DNA of 58,404 bases from positions 1 through 58,404 of the forward strand of contig JACPFM010000134.1 of assembly GCA_016182965.1 (NCBI GenBank), given 5' to 3'. Shown here one piece after another: positions 8,037 through 16,306 of this stretch (the first letter of the stretch is position 1; the number at the start of each line of letters is the position of its first letter). Made by a program: the position numbers and the translations under genes. Origin of the DNA: Deltaproteobacteria bacterium. GTDB lineage: Bacteria; Myxococcota_A; Polyangia; Polyangiales; JADJMO01. Below the pieces are notes generated by a model. That model did not search any database, was not told the DNA's origin, and worked only from the letters and a program-made list of their open reading frames with translations.

Positions 8037-9287
8037 CTACGCGAGCGCGGCGGCACGACGGGCGCGAAGATGCTCCCACACGGCCGGCGCGGGGCGCGCG
8101 TTGAGCACCTGCCGATCGTCGAGGCGCGCCCGTCGCGCGAGCAGCACGCCGTAAGGGAGCGTGTCGAGGCCGCGCGGCTCGTGCGCGTCGGGATCGATCA
8201 CGAACGAGGCGCCGAGCGCGGCGGCGCGACGCGCGAGCTCGGGACCCAGGTCGAGCCGCTGGGCGTTGGTGTTGATCTCGAGGAAGACGCCGTGCCGGGC
8301 GGCGGCGCGCGCCACGTCGTCGAGATCGAGCTGCAGCGCGACGCGCCCGAGCAGCAGGCGCGCCGTCGGGTGCGCGAGGATGGTCACGAGCGGGTTCGAC
8401 AGCGCCCGCACGACCCGGCGCGTCTGCGCCTCGCGATCGAGCTCGAGCTGGCTGTGCACCGAGACGACGACGAAGTCGAGCGTGGCGAGCGCGTCGTCGG
8501 GGAGGTCGAGCGTGCCGTCTTCGAGGATGTCGCACTCGATGCCGTGGAGGATGTCGACGCCGCGGACCTCGTGGCGCGCGCGCTCGACGTCGGCGCGCTG
8601 CTGGGCGAGGCGCTCCGGATCGAGCCCGTTCGCGTAGCTCGCCGCGCGCGAGTGATCGCTGATGCCGACGTATTCGAGGCCGGCGGTGCGCGCGGCGCGG
8701 GCCATGGGCGCGACGCCGACGATGCCGTCGCTCCAGGTCGTGTGCACGTGGAAGGTGCCGCGGATCCGCGAGATCAACTGCGGTGCCTCGAGCGAGCCGT
8801 CGTCGCGCAGCTCGGGCGAGACGTACGGCAGGTCGAGCGCGGCGTAGAGCGACTCTTCGTCGTCGGCGTCTGCGGACAGGCCCGACAGGGTGGCCCCGCG
8901 CGCGGCCGCACGCTCCTCGAGGGCGGCCACGTGGACGTCGCACCCGGTCTCGCGCAGGACGGCCTCGACGAAGCTGCGCTCGGTCGTGCACCGGAACCGG
9001 ATGGGGAACGCGCCCTGGTCGAAGGCGAGCGTGCCGACGAGCCCGCCTTCGCCGCGCGCGAGCTCGAGGTCGACCGCGTCGACGATGGCCGCGACCTCGC
9101 TCGGCGCGCGGTCGCAGACGATCACGAGCTCGTCGAGCAGCTCGTCGCCGCGGCGCGCCGCGCCCGCCACCTCGGCCCGCGCGCCGTTGCGCTGCAGCTC
9201 GCCGACGAGCTCGTCGGCGATCGATCGGGCGTGCGGCAGCACGAGTTGCACGCTCCGATCGGTAGTCGCCGCCGCGCGCGACGACAA
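8037..9287 (-). CDS. PHP-domain protein derived from PolX, with degenerate polymerase part
   Basis: 416 residues. The C-terminal half (about 175-416) is a PHP phosphoesterase domain with HVHTTWSDG (H180, H182, D187), GISDHS and FVIDPDAHE, so metal-binding residues look intact. The N-terminal 165 residues align by eye with the palm/thumb of PolX: AGAARR for the GSLRR motif, LLDELVIV for GDLDILV, and TGCDVHVAALEERAAARGATL for FTGSKAHNVALRELA. The second catalytic Asp is Leu54 and the third is about Ile96, and the N-terminal helix-hairpin-helix region is missing. It therefore should not polymerise DNA; 3'-5' exonuclease or phosphoesterase activity remains possible. Start TTG 9287, chosen because a stop lies just upstream; GTG at 9251 is an alternative. 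Confidence 0.85.
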   Translation of the reverse strand: MSSRAAATTDRSVQLVLPHARSIADELVGELQRNGARAEVAGAARRGDELLDELVIVCDRAPSEVAAIVDAVDLELARGEGGLVGTLAFDQGAFPIRFRCTTERSFVEAVLRETGCDVHVAALEERAAARGATLSGLSADADDEESLYAALDLPYVSPELRDDGSLEAPQLISRIRGTFHVHTTWSDGIVGVAPMARAARTAGLEYVGISDHSRAASYANGLDPERLAQQRADVERARHEVRGVDILHGIECDILEDGTLDLPDDALATLDFVVVSVHSQLELDREAQTRRVVRALSNPLVTILAHPTARLLLGRVALQLDLDDVARAAARHGVFLEINTNAQRLDLGPELARRAAALGASFVIDPDAHEPRGLDTLPYGVLLARRARLDDRQVLNARPAPAVWEHLRARRAAALA

Positions 9288-9333
9288 CCTGATCGTTCAT
9301 TCGTCGAGCCGGGGGCTCGCTCGGGCGTCGAGC

Positions 9334-10074
9334 TCAGGCGCAAAGGAGGTGGTACGCAGCGCTGAGCTCCGCGAGCTCGACGTGGAGCCGCTGGCGCTCG
9401 TCGGCGGGCGCGCCCGGGTGGCGATCGGGGTGCACGCGCGCGGCGGCCACGCGGAACGCGCGGCGGATGGTCGCCGGATCGGCGTCGAGGTCGACGCCGA
9501 GCAGGCGCATCGCGCGCAGCCGGTCGAGCGACAGCTGGGAATCGTGCTCCTGCGCGCTCCTCCGGGTGACGCGCGCCCGCCGCCGGCCGTGGAGGAAGTC
9601 GCGCGGCAAGAGCGGCGCGTTCATCTTGGGATTCGAGCTCGCCGCCGACGGGCCCACGTGGAAGCGCAGCTCGCCGTCGCGGCCGTCACAGAGGGCGAAC
9701 AGCGCGTCGAGCCGGGCGCGCGCCTGTTTGCGCAGCGCGGCGTCGCGGACCTCCGGCGACAGCACGCCGAGGCGCACCAGGAGCTCGCCGTGACGCGGTG
9801 CGGCCGCGCCGAGGAGTTGCTGGCGAGACAGCGCGTGCGCCACGTCCTCGACCGAGGCGAGCCCCTCGCGAACGAGCACCTCGCCCAAGCGGTCGGGTGG
9901 CGCGACGAGACCGAGCTCGATGCCGATCACGAGGCCGCGTTGCACGTGCACGCGGTGACGCTGCGGCGTCGCGGAGACGACCGAGATCTCGAGCGCGCCG
10001 GTCGCGCCGGCCCTGTAGACGCGACCGAGCAGGTCACCGAGCGTCGTCTTCGCGAGGCGTCCGGGAAGCTGCAT
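9334..10074 (-). CDS. DUF4388 (PATAN-like) protein with C-terminal DnaJ domain
   Basis: A 246-residue protein from ATG 10074; a TTG at 10092 would add six residues. N-terminal part (MQLPGRLAKTTLGDLLGRVYRAGATGALEI...VHVQRGLVIGIELG) is the DUF4388/PATAN type seen in delta-proteobacterial signalling proteins, with a middle helical region (RLGEVLVREGL...ELLVRLGVLSPE) also usual in that family. The last 65 residues are a J domain: ALRLLGVD...IRRAFRVAAARVHPDRHPG, with the HPD tripeptide that stimulates Hsp70 ATPase. Likely cytoplasmic adaptor that links a sensory or polarity module to DnaK. First gene of a probable three-gene set with the PHP protein (46 bp on) and tlyA. Confidence 0.87.
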   Translation of the reverse strand: MQLPGRLAKTTLGDLLGRVYRAGATGALEISVVSATPQRHRVHVQRGLVIGIELGLVAPPDRLGEVLVREGLASVEDVAHALSRQQLLGAAAPRHGELLVRLGVLSPEVRDAALRKQARARLDALFALCDGRDGELRFHVGPSAASSNPKMNAPLLPRDFLHGRRRARVTRRSAQEHDSQLSLDRLRAMRLLGVDLDADPATIRRAFRVAAARVHPDRHPGAPADERQRLHVELAELSAAYHLLCA

Positions 10075-10177
10075 GCGCTTGCCGGTATCCAACGTGGAGC
10101 GCCCGGGCCAACAAAGTCCCGGCGTGCAGTTATGGAAGTGGTAGCCTCCGCGCCCTGCCGAGACTTAGAGAACATGC

Positions 10178-10197
10178 AGACGCTGATCGCAGCGTCT
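10178..10197 (+). promoter_or_regulatory. Hairpin in the aldolase 5' leader
   Basis: A perfect 8-bp stem (AGACGCTG with CAGCGTCT, loop ATCG) ends four bases before the AGGAG Shine-Dalgarno sequence of the aldolase gene (10201-10205). If the transcript includes it, it could affect ribosome access or mRNA stability. It could equally be an operator on DNA. Confidence 0.4.
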
Positions 10198-10211
10198 ACG
10201 AGGAGACACCG

Positions 10212-11132
10212 ATGGCCGTCACCGATCGCGTCCGCGAAATCCTCTCCTGGTACAACTCCGACAACCCGGGAACGCTCACGAACCTCTATCGGCTGCTGAA
10301 CACGGGCCGTCTCGCCGGCACGGGCAAGATGGTGATCCTGCCGGTCGATCAGGGCTTCGAGCACGGGCCGGTGCGTTCGTTCCAGCCGAACCCGGCGGGC
10401 TACGACCCCGAGTATCACATCCAGCTCGCCATCGACTCCGGCTGCAACGGCTACGCGGCGCCGCTCGGTCAGCTCGAGGCCGTCGCCGGCAAGTTCGCCG
10501 GTCAGGTCCCGCTGATCCTCAAGTTGAACAACAGCGACACGCTGGCGAAGGTCGATCAGCCGCGCAGCGCGCTGACCGCCTCGGTCGACGACGCCATCCG
10601 CCTCGGCTGCGTGGCCATCGGCTACACGATCTACCCGGGCTCTGGCGAGCGCAATCGCATGTACGAGGACCTCAAGGAGCTCACGCGCGAGGCGAAGGCC
10701 AAGGGCCTCGTCGTGATCACCTGGGCGTACCCGCGCGGCGCCGGCCTCTCGAAGGACGGCGAGACGGCGGTCGACGTCTGCGGCTACGCCGCGCAGATCA
10801 CCTCGCAGCTCGGCTCGCACATCATCAAGGTCAAGCCGCCGAAGGATCACATCGAGCAGGCCGAGGCCAAGAAGGTCTTCGAGAAGTACAACATCCCCAC
10901 CAAGACCATGGCCGACCGCGTGCGCCACGTCGTGCAGAGCGCGTTCAACGGCAAGCGCATCGTCATCTTCTCGGGCGGCGAGGCGAAGGGCACCGACGAG
11001 CTGCTCGCCGAGGTGCGCGAGCTGGCCGCCGGCGGCGCGTTCGGCTCGATCATGGGGCGCAACGCGTTCCAGCGCCCGCGCGCCGAGGCGATCAAGCTGC
11101 TGCAAGACGTGATGGACGCGTTCGCGAAGTAG
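10212..11132 (+). CDS. fbaB: Class I fructose-bisphosphate aldolase (DhnA/FbaB type)
   Basis: 306 residues from ATG 10212, which has AGGAG six bases upstream; the longer upstream frame is non-coding. It cleaves fructose-1,6-bisphosphate to DHAP and glyceraldehyde-3-phosphate through a Schiff base. The family motifs are clear: MVILPVDQGFEHGP near the N-terminus, ILKLNNSD, the active-site Lys in HIIKVKPPKD at about residue 200, VIFSGGEAKG, and GSIMGRNAFQRP near the C-terminus, which binds the phosphate. Length is as expected for this family. Cytoplasmic, glycolysis/gluconeogenesis. It stands alone, divergent from the DnaJ gene with a 137-bp intergenic region. Confidence 0.95.
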   Translation: MAVTDRVREILSWYNSDNPGTLTNLYRLLNTGRLAGTGKMVILPVDQGFEHGPVRSFQPNPAGYDPEYHIQLAIDSGCNGYAAPLGQLEAVAGKFAGQVPLILKLNNSDTLAKVDQPRSALTASVDDAIRLGCVAIGYTIYPGSGERNRMYEDLKELTREAKAKGLVVITWAYPRGAGLSKDGETAVDVCGYAAQITSQLGSHIIKVKPPKDHIEQAEAKKVFEKYNIPTKTMADRVRHVVQSAFNGKRIVIFSGGEAKGTDELLAEVRELAAGGAFGSIMGRNAFQRPRAEAIKLLQDVMDAFAK

Positions 11133-11145
11133 CCTCGCGTTCGCG

Positions 11146-12510
11146 ATGCGTCGTCGACCGAAGCTGCAGGTCTTCCTCAAGCCCGCGACCGCGGTCGCGG
11201 GCAGCGAGGTCCTCGCCGAGCTCGTGCTCACGAGCAAGGCCGAGACGCCGGTCGACGCGATCACCCTCACGCTCCGCGGTCAGGAGCACGTGACCGTCGG
11301 TGAGGGCTGGGTGAGCGCGTCGATTGTCGCGCAGCGCGCCGCGTTCGGGCCCCGCACGCTCGAGCGCGGCGAGCACCGCGTGTCGGCGCGCTTCGTCATC
11401 CCCGACGACGCGCCGCCGACGCACCGCGGTCGGCTGGTGATGGTGGACTACGAGCTCGAGGTGCACGTCGACATCCCGTGGTGGCCCGATCGCCGCGAGC
11501 GGTATCTGGTGGCGGTGACGCGTCGTCCGCTGCCCTTGGCGGCGCCCTCGCCGCCGACGGTGTTCACCAACCGCAAGTCGGCGCCGAACGAGCTGCACCT
11601 CGAGGCGACGATCGACGACACCCGCATCGAGCAGGGCGGGGTCATCACCGGCGCGGTGTCGTTCGCGAACGTCGCGCGCAAGCGCGTGCGCTCGGTCGAT
11701 CTGGTGTTCCAGCCGCGCGAGGCCGTGACGAGCGGTGACGCGCCTCCGGTGTGGCTCGACGGCGCCGCGCTCGTCTCGACCATCCTCGACCGCGCGCCGA
11801 GCGAGGGCGAGACGGTGCCGTTCCGGGTCAAGCTCCCGGAAGACGCGGCGCCCACCTTCTCGAGCCGCCGCGCGCGCGTCACCTGGTCGTTCTCGATCGT
11901 GGCGCGCGTCGCCTTCGCCGACGATGTGACGATCGCGCTGCCGATCCTCGTGTCTCCCGCGGCGCGGCGCGGCGCCGGAGCCGCCCGCCGCCGGACGGTG
12001 CTTCCGCCGATCGGTCGCGAGCGTCGCGCGCTCCTCGTGCAGGCCGCCGCCGAGCGGTTGGGGTTGGAGGTCGACGCCGTCCATGAGGAGCTGCGCGGCG
12101 ACGCCGGCCTCGCCTCCTTGACCATCCGCCTCGAGCGACGCGAGCAGAGCGGTCTGCTCGCGGTCGCCGAGCTGTCGTGGCCCGCGCTCGGCATGTCGCT
12201 CGCCGTCCGCGAGCGCCGGTGGACCGACGCGTTCGGCGGCGCGATCGACCTCGACGACGCCGCGTTCCATCAGCGCGTGCACGTGGTCGCCGCCGACGCC
12301 GACCGCGCCCGTCGCATGCTCGACGAGTCGTTGCGCGCCGCGCTCGTCGCGCTCACCGAGATCGAGATCGACGACGAGGGCGCGGTGCTGGCGGGCCCGG
12401 TGTCGGTCACCTCGAGCGAGTCGATGACCGGCGACCTGCGCCCGTTGGTCGACGCCGCGCAGCTGCTCGGGTCGGCGGTCGCGCGGGTGAGCGTGAGCGC
12501 CTATCGCTGA
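11146..12510 (+). CDS. Arrestin-fold protein with C-terminal DUF3137-like region
   Basis: 454 residues from ATG 11146, 13 bp after the aldolase stop. The first 270 residues form two beta-sandwich halves: FLKPATAVAGSEVLAELVLTSKAETPVDAITLTLRG and a second LEATIDDTRIEQGGVITGAVSFANVARKRVRSVDLVF, with PFRVKLPEDAAPTF before the end. This is the arrestin / Spo0M-like pattern of ligand-binding beta-sandwich proteins. The C-terminal part (WTDAFGGAIDLDDAAFHQRVHVVAADADRARRML) resembles the DUF3137 type. No signal peptide. Role unknown; arrestin folds usually act as adaptors. Confidence 0.7.
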   Translation: MRRRPKLQVFLKPATAVAGSEVLAELVLTSKAETPVDAITLTLRGQEHVTVGEGWVSASIVAQRAAFGPRTLERGEHRVSARFVIPDDAPPTHRGRLVMVDYELEVHVDIPWWPDRRERYLVAVTRRPLPLAAPSPPTVFTNRKSAPNELHLEATIDDTRIEQGGVITGAVSFANVARKRVRSVDLVFQPREAVTSGDAPPVWLDGAALVSTILDRAPSEGETVPFRVKLPEDAAPTFSSRRARVTWSFSIVARVAFADDVTIALPILVSPAARRGAGAARRRTVLPPIGRERRALLVQAAAERLGLEVDAVHEELRGDAGLASLTIRLERREQSGLLAVAELSWPALGMSLAVRERRWTDAFGGAIDLDDAAFHQRVHVVAADADRARRMLDESLRAALVALTEIEIDDEGAVLAGPVSVTSSESMTGDLRPLVDAAQLLGSAVARVSVSAYR

Positions 12511-12597
12511 ACGGTCGCCTGGCTCACCAGCTACGTGGGTCGTGCTCACCGCTCGGGTGTCATCCGCGCCGCCTGTCGCGCACGGATCGGCGCCGGC

Positions 12598-13185
12598 TCA
12601 CGGCACCTTGCTCAGCGCGATGGTCACGTCATAGACGAACCCGGACCACGGCATCTGTTGACCGTCGAGCGGGTTGGTCGCGTAGGTGCGGGCGTCGATT
12701 CGGTACGTCAAGGTGCGGTCCTGCTCGCTGCAGCCGACGCTGAAGCCGCTGGTGAGCGAGCCGTTCTCGACGCTCGACCTCCAAAGGGTCCAGACGTTGC
12801 GCCATCCCCTGAGCTCGATCCGGCGGACCCCGCCGCCGCTCGATCCGGGGACCCTCCCGAGCGAGAGGCCGACCGACTCGAACGCGCCGTAGGGCACGGT
12901 CTGGAAGCTCGTCGCGCTCGGGTAGACGCGTGACGCGGTGGCGATGTCGACCTCGACGCGCGTGTGCGCGTGAGCGTGGTAGGGCACGACGTCGACGACG
13001 CGATAGCCGACGAAGTCGACCTGCCACTCGCAGGCGCCGACGACCGCGCTCGCCGTTGCGGTGACCGAAGCGGGCTCGTCGCTCGTGTTCGGATCTTCGG
13101 CCGCGTTCGCGACGCACCCGAGCGACAACAGACATTGGGAGAGCGCAAACAAGGAGCAGGCCGAGAGAAGATGGCGGTATCGCAT
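12598..13185 (-). CDS. Secreted or lipoprotein, second member of a tandem paralogous pair
   Basis: 195 residues from ATG 13185. N-terminus MRYRHLLSACSLFALSQCLLSLGC is a signal peptide ending in Cys about 24, a weak lipobox. The mature protein holds GACEWQVDFVGYRVVDVV, TVPYGAFESVGLSLG and RRIELRGWRNVW segments. These match position by position the upstream neighbour (GSCRWKVKLSKYYV, TVPVGSYETVGETIS, HSITFQAGEYDVL), so the two arose by duplication. The fold looks all-beta with few Cys. It starts 44 bp after its paralog and lacks its own promoter box, so is probably the second gene of a bicistronic unit. Function unknown. Confidence 0.7.
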   Translation of the reverse strand: MRYRHLLSACSLFALSQCLLSLGCVANAAEDPNTSDEPASVTATASAVVGACEWQVDFVGYRVVDVVPYHAHAHTRVEVDIATASRVYPSATSFQTVPYGAFESVGLSLGRVPGSSGGGVRRIELRGWRNVWTLWRSSVENGSLTSGFSVGCSEQDRTLTYRIDARTYATNPLDGQQMPWSGFVYDVTIALSKVP

Positions 13186-13229
13186 GTTGGAGATCCTCGT
13201 GACCGTGGGGTGTTGGCGGTCGCGCGTCG

Positions 13230-13733
13230 TCACTGCTTCTCGTACGCGAGCGTCAACACGTAGTTGAAGTACCCGCTGTGCTGCACGGTGAAGGTCTCGG
13301 TCCGGTTGCTGCCGCTGCACGGCAGATCGAACCAGGTGATCTGCGTGACCGTGTCGCGCAGCACGTCGTACTCCCCCGCCTGGAAGGTGATCGAGTGGGT
13401 GTACGACGACGACGACGACGTGACGGTGGAGATCGTCTCGCCGACCGTCTCGTAGCTGCCGACCGGCACCGTCGTGTAGAGACCGACTGCGGGGTGCGTC
13501 ACCGAGTCGGAGCCGATCGCCGCGCGCACCCACGTCTCGCACTTCGCCTCGGAGCCGCACGAGGACACGTAGTACTTGCTGAGCTTCACCTTCCAGCGGC
13601 ACGAGCCGCCCAGCGCCTCCGACGACGTGGCGAGATCGGTCGGCCCGACGTCGCCGGCCTCCGACTGCACCGCGCAGCCGGCGAACGCGACGAACGAGCA
13701 CACGAGCGAGACGAGCTTGACGAGCTTGCGCAT
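13230..13733 (-). CDS. Predicted lipoprotein, first member of a tandem paralogous pair
   Basis: 167 residues. ATG 13733 gives MRKLVKLVSLVCSFVAFAGC with a good lipobox FAGC, Cys at about residue 20. The remaining domain of about 125 residues is Ser/Thr-rich and predicted beta. It shares the C-W-x-V and TVP-x-G-(S/A)-(Y/F)-E-(T/S)-VG motifs with the gene downstream. Its upstream region (243 bp) is shared with the divergent RCC1 lipoprotein gene and contains oppositely placed copies of the same 18-bp box. A Ser run at SSSSSY with GAC-rich DNA is a small low-complexity spot. Function unknown; an outer-surface ligand of the RCC1 protein is only a guess. Confidence 0.75.
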   Translation of the reverse strand: MRKLVKLVSLVCSFVAFAGCAVQSEAGDVGPTDLATSSEALGGSCRWKVKLSKYYVSSCGSEAKCETWVRAAIGSDSVTHPAVGLYTTVPVGSYETVGETISTVTSSSSSYTHSITFQAGEYDVLRDTVTQITWFDLPCSGSNRTETFTVQHSGYFNYVLTLAYEKQ

Positions 13734-13824
13734 GGATGTCCTCCGGTCGACAGGAGTCGTCGCGTGCGACACGCCCGCGATCGACTCGGCGCGTGTTGGT
13801 AGTCGCCGAGCGGTTCGTGTGTGC

Positions 13825-13842
13825 GTCTCACTTTCTTAACGG
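13825..13842 (-). promoter_or_regulatory. TTAAG-N4-TGAGAC box toward the lipoprotein pair
   Basis: Read on the minus strand it is CCGTTAAGAAAGTGAGAC, 92 bp upstream of the lipoprotein ATG. It matches the box at 13888-13905 in 14 of 18 positions and has the same orientation relative to its own gene. Shared binding site or promoter element inferred. Confidence 0.55.
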
Positions 13843-13887
13843 CCGCCGCAACGGCGGAAGGGGCGCGCGCGATCAGGTGTCCGAGTC

Positions 13888-13905
13888 CCGTTAAGGTTTT
13901 GAGAC
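13888..13905 (+). promoter_or_regulatory. TTAAG-N4-TGAGAC box 1 toward the RCC1 gene
   Basis: CCGTTAAGGTTTTGAGAC on the plus strand, 71 bp upstream of the RCC1 lipoprotein ATG. A related copy lies exactly 20 bp further on, i.e. two helical turns. Confidence 0.55.
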
Positions 13906-13907
13906 GT

Positions 13908-13925
13908 GGCTTAAGAAACTGAAAC
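13908..13925 (+). promoter_or_regulatory. TTAAG-N4-TGAAAC box 2 toward the RCC1 gene
   Basis: GGCTTAAGAAACTGAAAC. It keeps TTAAG and TGARAC with the same 4-base spacer as box 1. The 20-bp period suggests two protein monomers or dimers on one face of the DNA. Confidence 0.45.
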
Positions 13926-13976
13926 GGCATCGGCTCGCACGCCGGAGGTAGACGCGCTCGCGGAGGTTTCACCCAC

Positions 13977-16262
13977 ATGCGCACGCCCTCGTTCACGGTG
14001 TCTTGTATCGTCACGCTCGCGACGTCGCTCTCGGGGCTCATGGGGTGCGGCACCGAGCCCGCGCCGACGACGGTGCAGACCGCGCCCGCCCCGCTCGCGC
14101 GTCGCACCTTCCGTCACGACACGCTCGCCGCCGGGAGCCACCACACGTGCGCGGTCGCGGCGGACGGAACGGTCGCCTGCTGGGGCGACAACAACTGCGG
14201 TCAGCTCGGCGACGGAACGAACGTCGATCGACTCACGCCCGTCACCGTGACGGGGCTCTCGAACGTGATTGCGGTGACCGCCGGCGACGAGCACACCTGC
14301 GCCCTACAGGCGGGCGGTCGCGTCTACTGCTGGGGGCGCACGCAGGAAGGGGAGGCGCCCACGCCTGCGAACACGATCACGACGAGCACGAGCTCCTCGG
14401 GCACCGTGACGGCGGCGCGCTGCTTCGACCGCTCCAGCTACCGGATGGACCTGGCGACGTACAACCCGACGGCGACGGTGGTGTCCGCCAGCCCGACGAG
14501 CGCGAGCTTCTCCGGGTCGACCACCTCGAGCTCGATCGTCGCGATCGCGGCGGGCTCACGCCACACGTGCGGGGTGCGCGGCCGAGGCGACGTCGTCTGC
14601 TGGGGCGAGAACGACAACGGTCAGCTCGGCGACGGCACGACGACGAACCGCGAGAAGTACGTGATCGCCTCCGCTCTGACGTCCGAGGCGAGCGCCATCT
14701 TCGCGGGCGCCGACTACACGTGCGCGCTCGTCGGCGACCACGAGCGCTGCTGGGGAAGGGAACCGCCGTCGACGCTCCCGAGCGGCGTCTACGTCGCCAA
14801 CATTCACCTGATCGCCGTCGGTCTCGGAGCGAACATGCACTGCTGGTTGCGGCACGACGGAACGGCCTTCTGCGACGGCAGCGTCATCGACTACTCGGAG
14901 GGCGATCCGGACGTCACCGCTGCCGTCGGCCTGCGCGTCGGGGAGCGCCATGCCTGCGTCGTGACGGCGAGCGGCCGCGTGCTGTGCTGGGGCGAGAACG
15001 ACCATGGTCAGCTCGGCGACGGCACGGACTCGCGTCGGGTGCAGGGCACGCTCGCGATCGGGATCAGCGACGCGACCGAGATCGCGACGGGTGCCTATCA
15101 CACGTGCGTGCGCCGCGTGGGCGGTCAGGTCGCGTGCTTCGGCTACAACGCGCACGGCCAGCTCGGAGACGGCACGATCGACTCGTCCGCGACCGCGGTC
15201 GCCGTGACGGGTCTCTCCACCGTCGCGAACCCCGACCTCGCGGCCGGCGACGACCACGCGTGCATGCTCGGCTCGGACGGCACCGTGAGCTGTTGGGGGC
15301 GGGGGAGCTCGGGCCAGCTCGGCAACGGCGGCACCTCGAACAAAACGTCGCCGACGCCGGTGACCGGCCTCTCGAACGCGATCGGCCTCGCCGCCGGCGG
15401 CTCCTCGACCTGCGCGCTCGAGAGCACCGGCGAGGTGACGTGCTGGGGCGACGACACCTACTGTCAGATGGGCGACGGCACGTGCGGCGGCAGCCGCCTG
15501 TCGCCGTCGACGATCGCCATGCGCGACGCGAAGACCGTCGCGGTCGGCGGACGCCACGCATGCGCGGTGACCTCACCGGGGTGGGTCTACTGCTGGGGTG
15601 CGAACGAGTACGGGCAGGCGCTGATGGGTTCTGGTGGCGGCTCGTTCGTGCGCACGGCGTCGGCCCTGGGCATCGACGACACGATCGCGATCGCGGCAGG
15701 CGGCGACCACACGTGTTGGCTCACGGCACAAGGAGGCGTGCACTGCGGCGGCCGCAACCACCACGGGCAGATCGGCGACGGCACGACCAACGACGCTGTC
15801 GATTCGTTCGCAGCCCCCGACGGCGACGCGACCTCGATCGCGGCCGGAAACGCCTTCACCTGCGCCTCGCACCGCGATGGAACCGTGAGCTGCTGGGGCG
15901 CGAACGGCAGCGGCCAGCTCGGCGACGGCACGACCACCGAGCGGCTGTCGAAGGTCTCCGTCAGCGGGCTCTCGAACGTCGTGATGGTCGTCGCGGGCAC
16001 GGCGCACGCCTGCGCGCTGAAGGGGGACGGCACCGTCGCCTGCTGGGGGCGGAACCTCAACGGCCAGCTCGGCGACGGGTCCACGACGAACCGCAGCTCG
16101 CCGGTCGCGGTCTCGAGCGTGAGCAACGTCGTCGCGCTCACGGCTGGCTCGAGCTTCACCTGCGCGCGGAAGGCCGACGGCACCCGTACGTGCTGGGGAG
16201 GCAACGTCTACGGCCAGCTCGGCAACGGCACGAGCACGCTCACCGGCGGCCTCGGCCGTTAA
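13977..16262 (+). CDS. RCC1-repeat lipoprotein with 14 repeats (two seven-bladed propellers)
   Basis: 761 residues. ATG 13977 is preceded by a GGAGG sequence. MRTPSFTVSCIVTLATSLSGLMGC is a lipoprotein signal, Cys about 24. From residue 45 on there are 14 RCC1 units of about 50 residues with the pattern AAGxxHTCAxxxDGxVxCWGxNxxGQLGDGT. Units 4 and 5 are weak. Fourteen is twice the seven blades of a classic RCC1 propeller. The paired Cys in each unit (HTC and CWG) are typical of secreted bacterial versions. Probably surface-exposed and ligand-binding, but the ligand is unknown. Its 3' neighbour starts 44 bp later, and both pseudokinase genes follow on the same strand. Confidence 0.9.
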   Translation: MRTPSFTVSCIVTLATSLSGLMGCGTEPAPTTVQTAPAPLARRTFRHDTLAAGSHHTCAVAADGTVACWGDNNCGQLGDGTNVDRLTPVTVTGLSNVIAVTAGDEHTCALQAGGRVYCWGRTQEGEAPTPANTITTSTSSSGTVTAARCFDRSSYRMDLATYNPTATVVSASPTSASFSGSTTSSSIVAIAAGSRHTCGVRGRGDVVCWGENDNGQLGDGTTTNREKYVIASALTSEASAIFAGADYTCALVGDHERCWGREPPSTLPSGVYVANIHLIAVGLGANMHCWLRHDGTAFCDGSVIDYSEGDPDVTAAVGLRVGERHACVVTASGRVLCWGENDHGQLGDGTDSRRVQGTLAIGISDATEIATGAYHTCVRRVGGQVACFGYNAHGQLGDGTIDSSATAVAVTGLSTVANPDLAAGDDHACMLGSDGTVSCWGRGSSGQLGNGGTSNKTSPTPVTGLSNAIGLAAGGSSTCALESTGEVTCWGDDTYCQMGDGTCGGSRLSPSTIAMRDAKTVAVGGRHACAVTSPGWVYCWGANEYGQALMGSGGGSFVRTASALGIDDTIAIAAGGDHTCWLTAQGGVHCGGRNHHGQIGDGTTNDAVDSFAAPDGDATSIAAGNAFTCASHRDGTVSCWGANGSGQLGDGTTTERLSKVSVSGLSNVVMVVAGTAHACALKGDGTVACWGRNLNGQLGDGSTTNRSSPVAVSSVSNVVALTAGSSFTCARKADGTRTCWGGNVYGQLGNGTSTLTGGLGR

Positions 16263-16306
16263 GCACTTCGTGTCGCCGCTCGTGCGGACCGCGTAGCATC
16301 CGAAGG

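Noticed and set aside
14003..16306. Long upstream extension of the first pseudokinase frame running under the RCC1 gene
   Set aside because: The extension is an Arg-rich out-of-frame reading of RCC1 repeats; ATG 16307 with GAAGG is the sensible start.
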